Of a DNA stretch of 64,000 nt, positions 54,062-63,053 are shown piece after piece. Positions within the stretch are counted from its first letter, which is position 1; the number at the start of each line of letters is the position of its first letter. A model generated the notes under the pieces. It worked only from the letters and a program-made list of their open reading frames with translations, did not search any database and was not told the origin of the DNA. The DNA comes from DAOMNN01 sp050486545 (GTDB lineage Bacteria > Pseudomonadota > Gammaproteobacteria > Burkholderiales > Rhodocyclaceae): NCBI GenBank assembly GCA_050486545.1, contig JBJHDM010000012.1, positions 1 to 64,000 on the forward strand, given 5' to 3'. The position numbers and the translations under genes were made by a program.

Positions 54062-55189
54062 ATGCGTCTTTTCTTCCTACTGCTCCTGCTGGTCCTCACC
54101 TTTCCCGCTTCCGCACAGACCCCGCCGGCGCCCACTCTGGCGGCCAATGCCTGGCTGCTCCTCGACCACCAGACCGGCCAGGTGCTCGTATCCCACAAGC
54201 CCGACGAACGCATCGAACCGGCCTCGCTGACCAAGCTGATGACGGCCTACCTCACCTTCTCGGCGATCCGGGACGGGGCGATCGCGCTCGACCAGGAGGT
54301 TCCGGTTTCGGAGACGGCCTGGCGCATGACCGGGTCGCGCATGTTCATCGAGCCGCGCAAACCGGTCACGGTCGAGCAGCTCCTTCACGGCATGATCGTT
54401 CAGTCGGGCAACGACGCGTGCGTGGCGCTGGCCGAACTGATCGCTGGTTCGGAGGAGGCGTTCGCGCACCTGATGAATCGGGAAGCCCAGCGGCTCGGGA
54501 TGCGCAACACGCACTTCACGAACGCCTCGGGACTGCCCGACGAGAACCTCTACACCACGGCCGCCGACTTGGCCCTGCTGGCTTCGGCCCTGATCCGCGA
54601 CTTTCCCGAGTTCTATCGTCTGTATTCGCTCCGGGAATACACCTATAACGACATCACCCAACCGAACCGCAATCGCCTGTTGTGGATGGACAGCACCGTC
54701 GATGGCATGAAGACCGGGTACACGCGTGCTGCCGGTTATTGCCTCGTCTCGTCGGCCGTGCGCGGGCCGCGTCGGCTGATCTCGATCGTGCTTGGTGCCG
54801 AGTCGGAGACGATCCGTGCCCAGGAGTCGTTGAAACTGCTCAACTACGGCTTCCAGTTCTTCGACACGGTGCGCCTGTATGCTGCCGAGAAGGACGTGTC
54901 GCGGTTCAGGGTGTGGAAGGGGGTCGAAAACGAAGTGCCGGTCGGGTTTCTCGAGGACTTCGTGATGTCGCTGCCCAAGGATCAGTCCGACCGCGTCGAC
55001 GCGACCCTGGAGAGCCGTCAGCCGCTGACGGCGCCGGTCCAGCGTGGCCAGGAGGTCGGCACCCTGACGCTGACCCTCCATGGGCGCGCCATTGGCGAGT
55101 ATCCGGTGGTGGCCCTGGCCGACGTACCGGTGGCCGGCTTCTTCGGCCGTTTCTGGGACGCCCTGCGACTGTGGATCAAGAACCTCTGA
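54062..55189 (+). CDS. dacC: D-alanyl-D-alanine carboxypeptidase (PBP5/6 type)
   Basis: This enzyme trims the terminal D-Ala from peptidoglycan stem peptides in the periplasm. The 375 residues have a signal peptide (1-18, ending PASA). Catalytic S55-x-x-K58 lies in PASLTKLMTAYL, S115-G-N117 in VQSGNDACVAL and K216-T-G218 in VDGMKTGYTRAAGYC. A C-terminal beta domain is followed by an amphipathic tail (GRFWDALRLWIKNL) that anchors it to the inner membrane. It could equally be named dacA; sequence alone does not separate the paralogues. The 105-base gap before it holds only a weak GACGG/CCGTC hairpin near 53975. Confidence 0.94.
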   Translation: MRLFFLLLLLVLTFPASAQTPPAPTLAANAWLLLDHQTGQVLVSHKPDERIEPASLTKLMTAYLTFSAIRDGAIALDQEVPVSETAWRMTGSRMFIEPRKPVTVEQLLHGMIVQSGNDACVALAELIAGSEEAFAHLMNREAQRLGMRNTHFTNASGLPDENLYTTAADLALLASALIRDFPEFYRLYSLREYTYNDITQPNRNRLLWMDSTVDGMKTGYTRAAGYCLVSSAVRGPRRLISIVLGAESETIRAQESLKLLNYGFQFFDTVRLYAAEKDVSRFRVWKGVENEVPVGFLEDFVMSLPKDQSDRVDATLESRQPLTAPVQRGQEVGTLTLTLHGRAIGEYPVVALADVPVAGFFGRFWDALRLWIKNL

Positions 55190-55277
55190 GCCCGACGGTC
55201 CGGGCCGACGAGGCTCGCTGCGGCCACCGTGCGTCGGTGACGGCGGTTCCGGCCTTCAATGCGGAGGGACACGGAGC

Positions 55278-56135
55278 GTGAACATCTGCTATCTCGACGG
55301 AAGTTTTCTTCCCCGCGAAGCGGCACGGATCTCGCCGATGGATCGCGGCTTCCTGTTCGGCGACGGTGCATACGAAGTCATCCCGGTCTATGGCCGCAAG
55401 CCGTTCCGGCTCGACCGGCATCTGGACCGGCTGTCGAACACGCTGGCTGCGATCCGGCTCGCGGATCCGCTGGAGCGCGCCGAATGGCGGGCGATCGTGC
55501 ACGAGCTGATCGCCCGAAACCCTTCGGAAGACCAATCGATCTACGTGCAGATTTCGCGTGGTGTCGACATGGTGCGCAACCACGCTTTTCCCGTGCCCGT
55601 GCGGCCTACCGTGTTCGCGATGAGCGATCCGCTGGCTCGCGTGCCCGGGGCGCTCGTCGCCAGCGGGGTCAGTGCGGTGACGGCGGCCGATCTGCGCTGG
55701 CTGCGTTGCGATCTCAAGACGACATCCCTGCTCGCCAACTGCCTGCTGCGCCAGCTCGCGGTCGAGCGCGGTTGCGCCGAAACCATCCTGTTCCGGGACG
55801 GATTCCTGACCGAAGGGGCGGCGTCGAACATCTTCGCGGTGCGCGACGGCGTGATGCTCGCGCCGCCCAAGAGCCACCTGATCCTGCCCGGCATCACCTA
55901 CGACGTGGTACTCGAACTGGCCGCGCAGCACGGGCAGGCGCACGAGGTGCGCGAGATCACGGAAGAGGAAGTGCGCTCCGCGGACGAGTTGTGGATGACC
56001 TCCTCGTCCAAGGAAGTGCTCGCGATCACGCGGCTGGACGACCGGCCGGTTGGCAACGGCACACCCGGACCGGTCTGCCGTCGCATGTACGACTGGTTCC
56101 AGGACTTCCGTCAGAAGGTGAGAGGCGATGAGTGA
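55278..56135 (+). CDS. dat: D-amino-acid aminotransferase (class IV PLP enzyme)
   Basis: This fold-type IV PLP aminotransferase probably interconverts D-alanine and D-glutamate with their 2-oxo acids. It has 285 residues from GTG 55278, preceded by GGAGGG and ACGGAGC. YLDGSFLPREAARISPMDRG and FGDGAYEVIPVY open the protein. The PLP lysine is K147 in LRCDLKTTSLLAN, and EGAASNIFAV is the phosphate-binding region. Branched-chain aminotransferases share the fold, but length and the RGFLFGDGAYE opening favour the D-amino-acid type. It lies between a DD-carboxypeptidase gene and the lip genes and overlaps the next start by eight bases. Confidence 0.88.
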   Translation: MNICYLDGSFLPREAARISPMDRGFLFGDGAYEVIPVYGRKPFRLDRHLDRLSNTLAAIRLADPLERAEWRAIVHELIARNPSEDQSIYVQISRGVDMVRNHAFPVPVRPTVFAMSDPLARVPGALVASGVSAVTAADLRWLRCDLKTTSLLANCLLRQLAVERGCAETILFRDGFLTEGAASNIFAVRDGVMLAPPKSHLILPGITYDVVLELAAQHGQAHEVREITEEEVRSADELWMTSSSKEVLAITRLDDRPVGNGTPGPVCRRMYDWFQDFRQKVRGDE

Positions 56136-56400
56136 AAGCGGCCGCACGTCGCTGATCGAGTTCCCGTGCGATTTCCCGATCAAGGTCATGGGCGCCCGGG
56201 TGGATGGATTCGCCCAGGCCGTGGTCGCCGTCGTCGTCACCCATGATCCCGGCTTCGATGCCGCATCGGTGGAAATGCGTCCTTCGCGCAACGGCAACTA
56301 CCTGGCGCTGACCTGCACGGTGCGGGCGATCTCGCAGGACCAGCTCGATGCGCTCTATCGCGAACTGAGTACCCACCCGATGGTGAAGGTGGTCCTTTGA
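56128..56400 (+). CDS. ybeD: YbeD/DUF493 family protein
   Basis: The 90-residue protein has a ferredoxin-like (ACT-like) fold by family. [17 protein letters not shown] and the C-terminal [27 protein letters not shown] are diagnostic. E. coli ybeD likewise sits between a DD-carboxypeptidase gene (dacA) and lipB. It is sometimes annotated as a lipoate regulatory protein, but the mechanism is unproven. It overlaps dat by eight bases and precedes lipB by seven. Confidence 0.92.
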   Translation: MSESGRTSLIEFPCDFPIKVMGARVDGFAQAVVAVVVTHDPGFDAASVEMRPSRNGNYLALTCTVRAISQDQLDALYRELSTHPMVKVVL

Positions 56401-56407
56401 ACCGGAC

Positions 56408-57079
56408 ATGGACCGGATGGAAACAGAGACCGTAGTCACCATCGAACCGCCCGTACTGCGGGTGCGACGCCACGGCGTCGTCGCGTACGCGCCCACGTGG
56501 GAGTCGATGCGCCGTTTCACCGACGAACGGGGCGCGGATACCCCCGACGAGATCTGGCTGCTCGAGCATCCGCCGGTCTACACGCTCGGACAGGCCGGCA
56601 AACCCGAGCACCTGCTGTGCGACAACGGCATCCCGCTGGTGCGCATCGACCGCGGCGGGCAGATCACCTATCACGGTCCGGGCCAGCTCGTCGTCTACCT
56701 GCTGATCGATCTCTCCCGACGGGGACTGAAGGTGCGCGAACTGGTCTGGATCATGGAGCAGGCGCTGATCGACTTCCTCAACGAGCACGGACTCGACGCG
56801 CAGCGCAAGGACGGCGCGCCGGGTGTGTATGTCCAAGGGGCCAAGATCGCGGCGCTCGGGCTTCGCGTGCGGCACGGCTGCAGTTATCATGGCCTGTCCC
56901 TGAACGTCGACATGGATCTGGCGCCGTTTGCCGCGATCAACCCTTGCGGCTATCCGGGCCTTCCGACCGCGCAACTGGCGGACCACGGCATTCGCCTGGG
57001 CGTGGCCGAGGCGGGCGAGCGCCTGCTCTCGCACCTCCAGCGCCTGTTGCCACCGATCAGGACCACCGCGACCCGGTGA
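56408..57079 (+). CDS. lipB: Octanoyl-[acyl carrier protein]:protein octanoyltransferase LipB
   Basis: LipB moves octanoate from acyl carrier protein to lipoyl domains, the first step of lipoate synthesis. The 223 residues show [36 protein letters not shown], the catalytic lysine in [26 protein letters not shown], and the catalytic cysteine in INPCGYPGL. An ATG three codons in is an alternative start. lipA follows after 56 bases. Confidence 0.96.
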   Translation: MDRMETETVVTIEPPVLRVRRHGVVAYAPTWESMRRFTDERGADTPDEIWLLEHPPVYTLGQAGKPEHLLCDNGIPLVRIDRGGQITYHGPGQLVVYLLIDLSRRGLKVRELVWIMEQALIDFLNEHGLDAQRKDGAPGVYVQGAKIAALGLRVRHGCSYHGLSLNVDMDLAPFAAINPCGYPGLPTAQLADHGIRLGVAEAGERLLSHLQRLLPPIRTTATR

Positions 57080-57135
57080 ACACCAGGACTCCTACCCGGA
57101 GTCCGCCGACACGACCACTGCGAAGAGGACACACG

Positions 57136-58086
57136 ATGGATTCCCCCGCACGCAAGCAGCGCGGCGCCGACAAGACCGCCCGCATCCCGATCAAGATCGT
57201 CCCGGCCGAACGGCTCAGGAAGCCGGACTGGATCCGCATCCGCCTCGGGGCGGGCGACGAGGCCGAGCGCTTCAACGAGATCAAGGCGACGCTGCGCGAA
57301 CACAAGCTGCACACGGTGTGCGAGGAAGCGTCTTGCCCGAACATCCACGAATGCTTCGGCAAGGGGACGGCGACCTTCATGATCATGGGCGACATCTGCA
57401 CGCGGCGCTGCCCGTTCTGCGACGTCGGCCATGGCCGTCCCGGGCCGCTCGATGCGGACGAGCCGCTCGAACTGGCCCGCACCATCGCGGCCATGCGCCT
57501 CAAGTACGTGGTCATCACCAGCGTCGACCGCGACGACCTGCGCGACGGCGGTGCGCAGCACTTCGTCGATTGCATCCGCGCAACGCGCGAGGCCTCGCCG
57601 GACACGCGCATCGAAGTGCTGGTGCCGGACTTTCGCGGCCGCATGGAGATCGCGCTCGAGATCTTCGACCAGGCCCCGCCGGACGTCATGAACCACAATC
57701 TCGAGACCGTACCGCGCCTGTATCGCCAGGCCCGCCCGGGATCGGACTACGCGCATTCGCTGGCCCTGCTCAAGGCGTTCAAGGCGCGTCACCCGGACGT
57801 GCCGACCAAGTCCGGGCTGATGGTCGGGCTGGGCGAGACCGACGAGGAGATTCTCGAGGTCCTGCGCGATCTGCGTGCGCACGACGTCGACATGCTCACG
57901 ATCGGGCAGTACCTGCAGCCTTCGGGCGGCCACCTCCCGGTGCTGCGCTATCCGCACCCCGACGTGTTCCGCATGTACGAGACCGAGGCGCTGAAAATGG
58001 GCTTCCGCAACGCCGCCTGCGGTCCGATGGTGCGCTCCAGCTACTGGGCCGACCGCCAGGCGCACGGCGCGGGGGTCGTCACCTAG
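57136..58086 (+). CDS. lipA: Lipoyl synthase LipA
   Basis: LipA is a radical SAM enzyme that inserts two sulfur atoms into the octanoyl chain. It has 316 residues from the ATG at 57136. The auxiliary cluster cysteines are in [16 protein letters not shown] and the radical SAM CxxxCxxC in CTRRCPFC. The C terminus has the conserved serine in [11 protein letters not shown], which ligates the auxiliary cluster. The longer frames overlapping lipB are not coding. Confidence 0.97.
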   Translation: MDSPARKQRGADKTARIPIKIVPAERLRKPDWIRIRLGAGDEAERFNEIKATLREHKLHTVCEEASCPNIHECFGKGTATFMIMGDICTRRCPFCDVGHGRPGPLDADEPLELARTIAAMRLKYVVITSVDRDDLRDGGAQHFVDCIRATREASPDTRIEVLVPDFRGRMEIALEIFDQAPPDVMNHNLETVPRLYRQARPGSDYAHSLALLKAFKARHPDVPTKSGLMVGLGETDEEILEVLRDLRAHDVDMLTIGQYLQPSGGHLPVLRYPHPDVFRMYETEALKMGFRNAACGPMVRSSYWADRQAHGAGVVT

Positions 58087-58091
58087 CCCCG

Positions 58092-58529
58092 ATGGAAGCG
58101 CTCGCCGCCTACGGGATCTGGCTGCGCGGATCGCTGTGGGCCTATCCGGCCCTTGAGGCCGTGCATATCGCCTCGATCGGTATGCTTTTCGGGGCGCTGG
58201 TGGTGCTGGAGCTGCGGCTGTTCGGCATTGGTTCGGCACTCGGCGCGCGCCCGCTTGCGGCGCTCGCGCTGCCGGTCGCACTGGCCGGCTTCGGGGGAGC
58301 GCTCCTGTCCGGCGGGCTGCTGTTCGCTGCGGATTACGGCGATCTGCTTCTCAATCCCGCGTTTCGTCTCAAGATGGCGCTGCTCGGTCTCGCCGGGCTC
58401 AACGCGGCACTCTTCCATGTCCGCGCCGGCCTCGACCGTATCGACCGCGTTGCAAGGGCCCAGGCCGCCCTGTCGCTCGGACTTTGGGTCGGCATCATCG
58501 TATGCGGGCGGGCGATCGCCTACGTTTGA
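58092..58529 (+). CDS. Small integral membrane protein, DUF6644-like
   Basis: The 145-residue protein has four hydrophobic helices. The first carries the charged/aromatic LWAYPALEAVHIASIGMLFG, with a histidine inside the helix, and another segment has FAADYGDLLLNPAFRLKMALL. I recall this pattern from small uncharacterised proteins classed as DUF6644, but the assignment is from memory. It starts six bases after lipA and is followed 121 bases later by a periplasmic protein that may be its partner. The intramembrane histidine suggests haem or metal contact, which is speculation. Confidence 0.65.
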   Translation: MEALAAYGIWLRGSLWAYPALEAVHIASIGMLFGALVVLELRLFGIGSALGARPLAALALPVALAGFGGALLSGGLLFAADYGDLLLNPAFRLKMALLGLAGLNAALFHVRAGLDRIDRVARAQAALSLGLWVGIIVCGRAIAYV

Positions 58530-58650
58530 TCGAACTCCGTGGGTCGGGCGGTATCGAATCCCTGTCAGAGGTGTCGTGGCGGCGAATCCGCGCAAGCGCC
58601 GGAGGCCGCATTCCGGACCTCTGCTTACAACCGAACCGGGAGAGGCATTC

Positions 58651-59124
58651 ATGGAACGGAGACAATTTCTGCTCGGCGTGGCAGCGGCCGGACTGCTGCC
58701 GACGCTGGCGCGGGCCCACCACGGCTGGGGAGGTTTCGACACCGCGACGCCGGTCTACATCGCCGGACCCGTTCGCGAAGCCACATGGCAGAACCCGCAT
58801 GCCGAGCTGATCGTGCGGGTGCCCGATACGCTCGCCCTGCCCGGAGATCTGGCAAGCCGCACGCTGCCTGCGCAGCGTTCGGTCATCGACGGCGAGGACT
58901 TGTTGCGGCGTGCCGTCCTGCCCCGCCGCCGCGGGGGTGACTGGACGATCCAGCTCGCACCAATGTTCCGCATCAGCCAGTGGAACATCGGAGAGATCGG
59001 CGCCGGGGAGGAAGTGGAAGTAGTCGGCTACGCGATGCGCATGGACAATGCCCCCGCGTATCTGCGCGCCGAATACCTGTTCCATGCCGGGAGGGTGTTC
59101 GGGTTGCGATCCGCGCCGGCGTAA
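58651..59124 (+). CDS. DUF6152-like periplasmic protein with Tat-style signal
   Basis: The 157 residues start MERRQFLLGVAAAG, a short twin-arginine-like leader, cleaved after ARA near residue 22. The mature protein begins HHGWGGFDTATPVYIAGPV and has WQNPHAELIVRV and VEVVGYAMRMDN, matching the small beta-barrel pattern remembered for DUF6152. The conserved HHG and NPH histidines could bind metal. GGGAGAGG lies before the ATG. Its gene is paired with the four-helix membrane protein upstream; function is unknown. Confidence 0.7.
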   Translation: MERRQFLLGVAAAGLLPTLARAHHGWGGFDTATPVYIAGPVREATWQNPHAELIVRVPDTLALPGDLASRTLPAQRSVIDGEDLLRRAVLPRRRGGDWTIQLAPMFRISQWNIGEIGAGEEVEVVGYAMRMDNAPAYLRAEYLFHAGRVFGLRSAPA

Positions 59125-59155
59125 GGGAGCGGGCTTGCGCGCGGCTATGTGCGCG

Positions 59156-59587
59156 TCAGCGGAACAGGCGTTCCTCGCGCTCGTGGCGCTCCTGCTCCTC
59201 GATGCTCAGGGTCGCCGTGGGGCGGGCGATCAGTCGCCGCAGCCCGATCGGCTCGCCGGACGCTTCGCAATAGCCGTAGGTGCCGTTGGCGATGCGGTCG
59301 AGCGCGCTGTCGATCTTGTGCAACTGCTTGCGCTCGCGGTCGCGAATGCGCTGCTCCAGCACGTGTTCCTCTTCCTGTGTCGCGCGGTCGGCCTCGTCCG
59401 GGGTCGCCGCGGTCTCCTGCAGGTGGGCGATGGTGCTCTGCCCGTTCTCCAGCAGTTCTTCGCGCATCCGCTGGAGAAGCTGCCGGAAGAATTCCAGTTG
59501 CTGGGTATTCATGTAATCGCTGTCCGGCATGGCCAGCAGTTCGGCTTCGGTCAGGCCCTGTTCGCTGGGCTCGGTTTTCGTGTTCAT
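59156..59587 (-). CDS. dksA: RNA polymerase-binding transcription factor DksA (single-cysteine variant)
   Basis: DksA enters the RNA polymerase secondary channel and with ppGpp controls stable-RNA and amino-acid promoters. It has 143 residues from the ATG ending at 59587. The coiled-coil tip has D65-x-x-D68-x-A70 as in active DksA. The zinc-finger region reads TYGYCEASGEPIGLRRLIARP and continues TATLSIEEQER. Of the four zinc-binding cysteines only the first (Cys107) is kept, so a zinc finger cannot form. Such reduced-cysteine DksA proteins are known in several proteobacteria. It lies downstream of the TlpA-type gene on the same strand. Confidence 0.94.
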   Translation of the reverse strand: MNTKTEPSEQGLTEAELLAMPDSDYMNTQQLEFFRQLLQRMREELLENGQSTIAHLQETAATPDEADRATQEEEHVLEQRIRDRERKQLHKIDSALDRIANGTYGYCEASGEPIGLRRLIARPTATLSIEEQERHEREERLFR

Positions 59588-59692
59588 CTTCGACCACTCC
59601 GGCATTGACTGCTTTCGTGCCGTGGCCGACGGAGGAATCCCTGCCGGCACGCCACTTGTAGTGAATGTTGCGCCTCCCCTGCTGCCGTCCGG

Positions 59693-60190
59693 TCAGGCCG
59701 GTTCGGCGAGGAGCTTGTCGAGCAGGACATGCAACTTGTCGAAATCGGGCTCCCCGAGGTATTTGTGCACGATCTGACCGCGCTTGTCTAGAAGAAATGT
59801 CGTCGGTGTGAGACGTACGCCATCGAATCCCTGCGCAATCACCCCGTCACGGTCGAGCGCGACCTTGAACGGCAGGCCGGCACGTTCGGCGTAGGCCTTC
59901 ACCTGGGCGGGTGGATCGTAGTCCATCGCCACCGCGATCGTCTCGAAACCACGCGACGAGAATTTTTCATGGGTGTGCACGAGCATCGGCATCTTCTTGA
60001 TGCATGATGCACAGGTGGTCGCCCAGAAATTGACCAGAACGACCTTCCCGCGAAGGTCCGCGGTGCGGAAGGTCTCGCCCTCGAGCGTCATGAACGGGAC
60101 ATCCGGAGCGGGCGGTTTCTGCGAGAAGACGTACAACCCGGCAATGCCCAGCGCGACGACTGCGACGGCGGCGATCAGCTTGAACTTCAT
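59693..60190 (-). CDS. TlpA-family thiol-disulfide oxidoreductase
   Basis: The 165 residues have one N-terminal membrane helix (about 4-22), so the domain is anchored facing the periplasm. The thioredoxin fold shows FWATTCASCIKKMPML with the redox pair C60-A-S-C63 and the cis-proline loop LTPTTFLLDKRG. Members reduce disulfides, often for cytochrome c maturation or cysteine-rich partners; which role applies here is open. The very long frame running upstream across the helicase gene is not coding. Its start lies only 36 bases from that of the divergent DUF4197 gene, so their promoters must overlap. Confidence 0.93.
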   Translation of the reverse strand: MKFKLIAAVAVVALGIAGLYVFSQKPPAPDVPFMTLEGETFRTADLRGKVVLVNFWATTCASCIKKMPMLVHTHEKFSSRGFETIAVAMDYDPPAQVKAYAERAGLPFKVALDRDGVIAQGFDGVRLTPTTFLLDKRGQIVHKYLGEPDFDKLHVLLDKLLAEPA

Positions 60191-60226
60191 GCGCAGGCCT
60201 GCAGCCGGGAGAGGAGGACACACATC

Positions 60227-60910
60227 ATGACCGCCATTCTGCGAGCTTTTGCCCTGCTTGTCATCTGCGTGCCGGCGTGGGCATCCGGGCTGTCCGCCTT
60301 GTCCGACCGGGAGGCTGCCGGAGGATTGCGCGAGGCCCTGGTCCAGGGGGCCGGCCGGGCCGTCGATCTGCTCGGCCAGCCGGACGGGTTTCTCGGCAAT
60401 CGCAAGGTGCGGATCCCGCTTCCGGACGGGCTGGCGCAGGTCGAACCGGTCCTGCGCGCGATGGGCCGGGGACGCGACCTGGATCGCCTGACCACGGCGA
60501 TGAACCGGGCGGCCGAAGCGGCGGTGCCCGAGGCGCGCTCGTTGCTCGTCACTGCGATCGAGCAGATGACGATCGACGACGCACGGCGGATCCTGGCCGG
60601 CGGCGACGACTCGGCCACGCGCTATTTCCGCGAGAAGACCGAAGGGCGGCTCACCGAGCTGTTCCTGCCCGTCGTGCGCGAGCATACCGAGCGCCTGGCC
60701 TTGAGCGGGCAGTATGACCGGGTCGCGGGTCAGGCTGCCGGATTCGGTCTCGTACGCGATGAGGATGCCCGGATCGACAGCTACGTGACGCGCAAGGCGC
60801 TCGACGGCCTGTTCCTGATGATTGCCGAGGAAGAGCGCGCGATCCGTCGCGATCCGCTCGGGGCGGCGGGCAGTCTCGCCCGCAGGGTGTTCGGTGCCAT
60901 CGGACGCTGA
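60227..60910 (+). CDS. DUF4197 family periplasmic protein
   Basis: The 227-residue protein has a signal peptide (about 1-19, ending AWA). The mature part is helical with LSDREAAGGLREALVQGAGR, the block KVRIPLPDGLAQVEPVLRAMG, MNRAAEAAVPEARSLL and ATRYFREKT, all typical of DUF4197. Function is unknown. AGGAGG precedes the ATG at 60227. Confidence 0.9.
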   Translation: MTAILRAFALLVICVPAWASGLSALSDREAAGGLREALVQGAGRAVDLLGQPDGFLGNRKVRIPLPDGLAQVEPVLRAMGRGRDLDRLTTAMNRAAEAAVPEARSLLVTAIEQMTIDDARRILAGGDDSATRYFREKTEGRLTELFLPVVREHTERLALSGQYDRVAGQAAGFGLVRDEDARIDSYVTRKALDGLFLMIAEEERAIRRDPLGAAGSLARRVFGAIGR

Positions 60911-61024
60911 AGCTGTCCGGACTCGGGGCGGACCACGGTGATCGGGTAGAATGCCCGCTCGCGACCCTTGCCGAACGTGCCGGGGGCGCGCATGATCCGC
61001 CCCTGTCCGGAGTTCGTCCCCGCC

Positions 61025-63016
61025 ATGTCCGCCCAGCTCAACGCGCCCCAGCGCGAAGCGATCCGCTATCTGGATGGCCCCAGCCTGGTCCTGGCCGGTG
61101 CGGGCAGCGGCAAGACGCGCGTCATCACGCACAAGATCGCCTGGCTGATCGAGCAGTGCGGCATCCATCCGGCCAACATCGCCGCGATCACCTTCACGAA
61201 CAAGGCCGCCAGGGAAATGCAGGAACGCGTCGCCGCCCTGATGGGCGGACGCGCGCCGGGCGGGCTGACCGTGTGCACCTTTCATGCCCTGGGGGTGCGG
61301 ATCATCCGCCAGGAGGCCGTCCATTGCGGTCTCAAGCCGCAGTTCTCGATTCTCGATGCCTCCGACACCGTGCAGATCGTCGCGGACATCGCACGCGCCG
61401 CGGACAAGAGCGTGGCCAAGCAGATGCAGTGGCAGATCTCCTCGTGGAAGAACGCGATGATCACCCCGGCCGAAGCGGCGAAACTGGCCGAGAGCGAGCT
61501 GGCCCGGGCCGCGGCCGCCCTGTACGCAGAGTACGAGCGCACGCTGCGCGCCTATCAGGCGGTCGATTTCGACGATCTCATCGCCTTGCCCGTGCGCCTG
61601 TTCGAGGACAATGCGGAAGTGCGCGAGCGCTGGCAGAACCGCCTTCGCTATCTGCTCGTCGATGAATACCAGGACACCAATCGCGCCCAGTATCGTCTGC
61701 TGAGATTGCTCTCGGGGGTACGCGGGGCGTTCACCGCCGTAGGGGACGACGACCAGGCGATCTATGCGTGGCGTGGCGCCGATGTGGAGAACCTGCGGCT
61801 GCTGCAACAGGATTACCCGAAACTGCGGGTGATCAAGCTCGAGCAGAACTACCGCTCCTCGGCGCGCATCCTCTCGGCGGCCAATACGCTGATCGCCCAC
61901 AACGACAAGCTGTTCGAGAAGCGGCTGTGGTCGGAGCACGGCGCCGGCGAGCCGATCGTCGCGACTGCCTGCAACGACCCCGAGCACGAAGCGGCCTGGG
62001 TGGCGATGAAGATCGCGGCCCACCATTTCGAGCGTCGCACCCGTTATGCCGACTATGCGGTGCTGTACCGCGGCAACCATCAGGCGCGGGTCATCGAGCA
62101 GCAGCTTCGCAATCACCGGATCCCGTACGTGATCTCGGGTGGGCAGTCCTTCTTCGACAAGGCCGAGATCCGCGACCTGATCGCCTGGTTGCGCCTGATC
62201 GTCAATGAGGACGACGACCTGGCCTTCATCCGCTCGATCACGATGCCGCGCCGCGGTGTCGGGGCGGCGACACTCGAGGCCTTGGGGAGCTATGCCGGCC
62301 GGCGTCACGTCAGCCTGTTCGCCGCCGTGTTCGAGGAAGGGGTGAGTGGCCACGTAAACGCGCGCCAGCTCGAACTCGTTCGCGAGTTCGCGAGCTTCAT
62401 CGGTCGCATGCAGCATCGCGCCGCCCGCGAACCTGCTGCCCGCGTACTCGAGGACCTGCTCGCGGCGATCCGGCTCGAGGCCTGGATGTTCGAGCACTTC
62501 GACCCGCGCGAGGCCGAATCGAGGTGGAGCAACGTGCGCGAATTCGTCGCCTGGCTGGGCCGCAAGGGCGAGGAGGATGGCCGCAACCTGATCGAGCTGA
62601 CCCAGACGGTCGCGCTGATCACGATGCTGGACAAGGAGGATCCCGATTTCGACGGCGTGCAGCTTGCAACCCTGCACGCATCGAAGGGGCTCGAGTTTCC
62701 GCACGTGTTCCTGATCGGGGTCGAGGAGGGCTTGCTGCCCCACCAGTCGAGCATCGAGGAAGACCGGCTCGAGGAAGAGCGGCGCTTGATGTACGTCGGG
62801 ATCACGCGCGCCCAGCGCAGCCTGAACATCACCTGGTGCGAGCGGCGCAAGGCGGGCAAGGACATGCGGCCGTGCGAACCGTCCCGCTTCATTGCGGAGA
62901 TGGGCGACGAGGTGACACGGGTCGACCGGAAGTCGAATACGCCGGTCACGCGGGAAGAAGGACGGGCCCGGGCTGCGAGCCTGCGGGCCCTGCTCGAAGG
63001 CCGGCCCGCCGGCTGA
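61025..63016 (+). CDS. rep: ATP-dependent DNA helicase Rep
   Basis: Rep is a superfamily 1A 3'-5' helicase that helps replication forks pass protein blocks. It has 663 residues from the ATG at 61025; an in-frame ATG at 60968 adds 19 residues with no family similarity. The N terminus is LNAPQREAIRYLDGPSLVL. Walker A is AGAGSGKTRVITHKIAWL, motif II VDEYQDTNRAQYRLL, motif III GDDDQAIYAWRGA, motif IV LEQNYRSS, and motif VI LMYVGITRAQRSLN. Length and absence of a long C-terminal extension favour Rep over UvrD. Confidence 0.94.
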   Translation: MSAQLNAPQREAIRYLDGPSLVLAGAGSGKTRVITHKIAWLIEQCGIHPANIAAITFTNKAAREMQERVAALMGGRAPGGLTVCTFHALGVRIIRQEAVHCGLKPQFSILDASDTVQIVADIARAADKSVAKQMQWQISSWKNAMITPAEAAKLAESELARAAAALYAEYERTLRAYQAVDFDDLIALPVRLFEDNAEVRERWQNRLRYLLVDEYQDTNRAQYRLLRLLSGVRGAFTAVGDDDQAIYAWRGADVENLRLLQQDYPKLRVIKLEQNYRSSARILSAANTLIAHNDKLFEKRLWSEHGAGEPIVATACNDPEHEAAWVAMKIAAHHFERRTRYADYAVLYRGNHQARVIEQQLRNHRIPYVISGGQSFFDKAEIRDLIAWLRLIVNEDDDLAFIRSITMPRRGVGAATLEALGSYAGRRHVSLFAAVFEEGVSGHVNARQLELVREFASFIGRMQHRAAREPAARVLEDLLAAIRLEAWMFEHFDPREAESRWSNVREFVAWLGRKGEEDGRNLIELTQTVALITMLDKEDPDFDGVQLATLHASKGLEFPHVFLIGVEEGLLPHQSSIEEDRLEEERRLMYVGITRAQRSLNITWCERRKAGKDMRPCEPSRFIAEMGDEVTRVDRKSNTPVTREEGRARAASLRALLEGRPAG

Positions 63017-63053
63017 ACGAGGTTCGCTGCCGGGGCAGGGCCTTGCGCTTGTC

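Noticed and set aside
59125..59155. GC-rich dyad between the DUF6152-like gene and dksA as a terminator
   Set aside because: Only a short GCGC-type stem is possible and no T-run is present on either strand.
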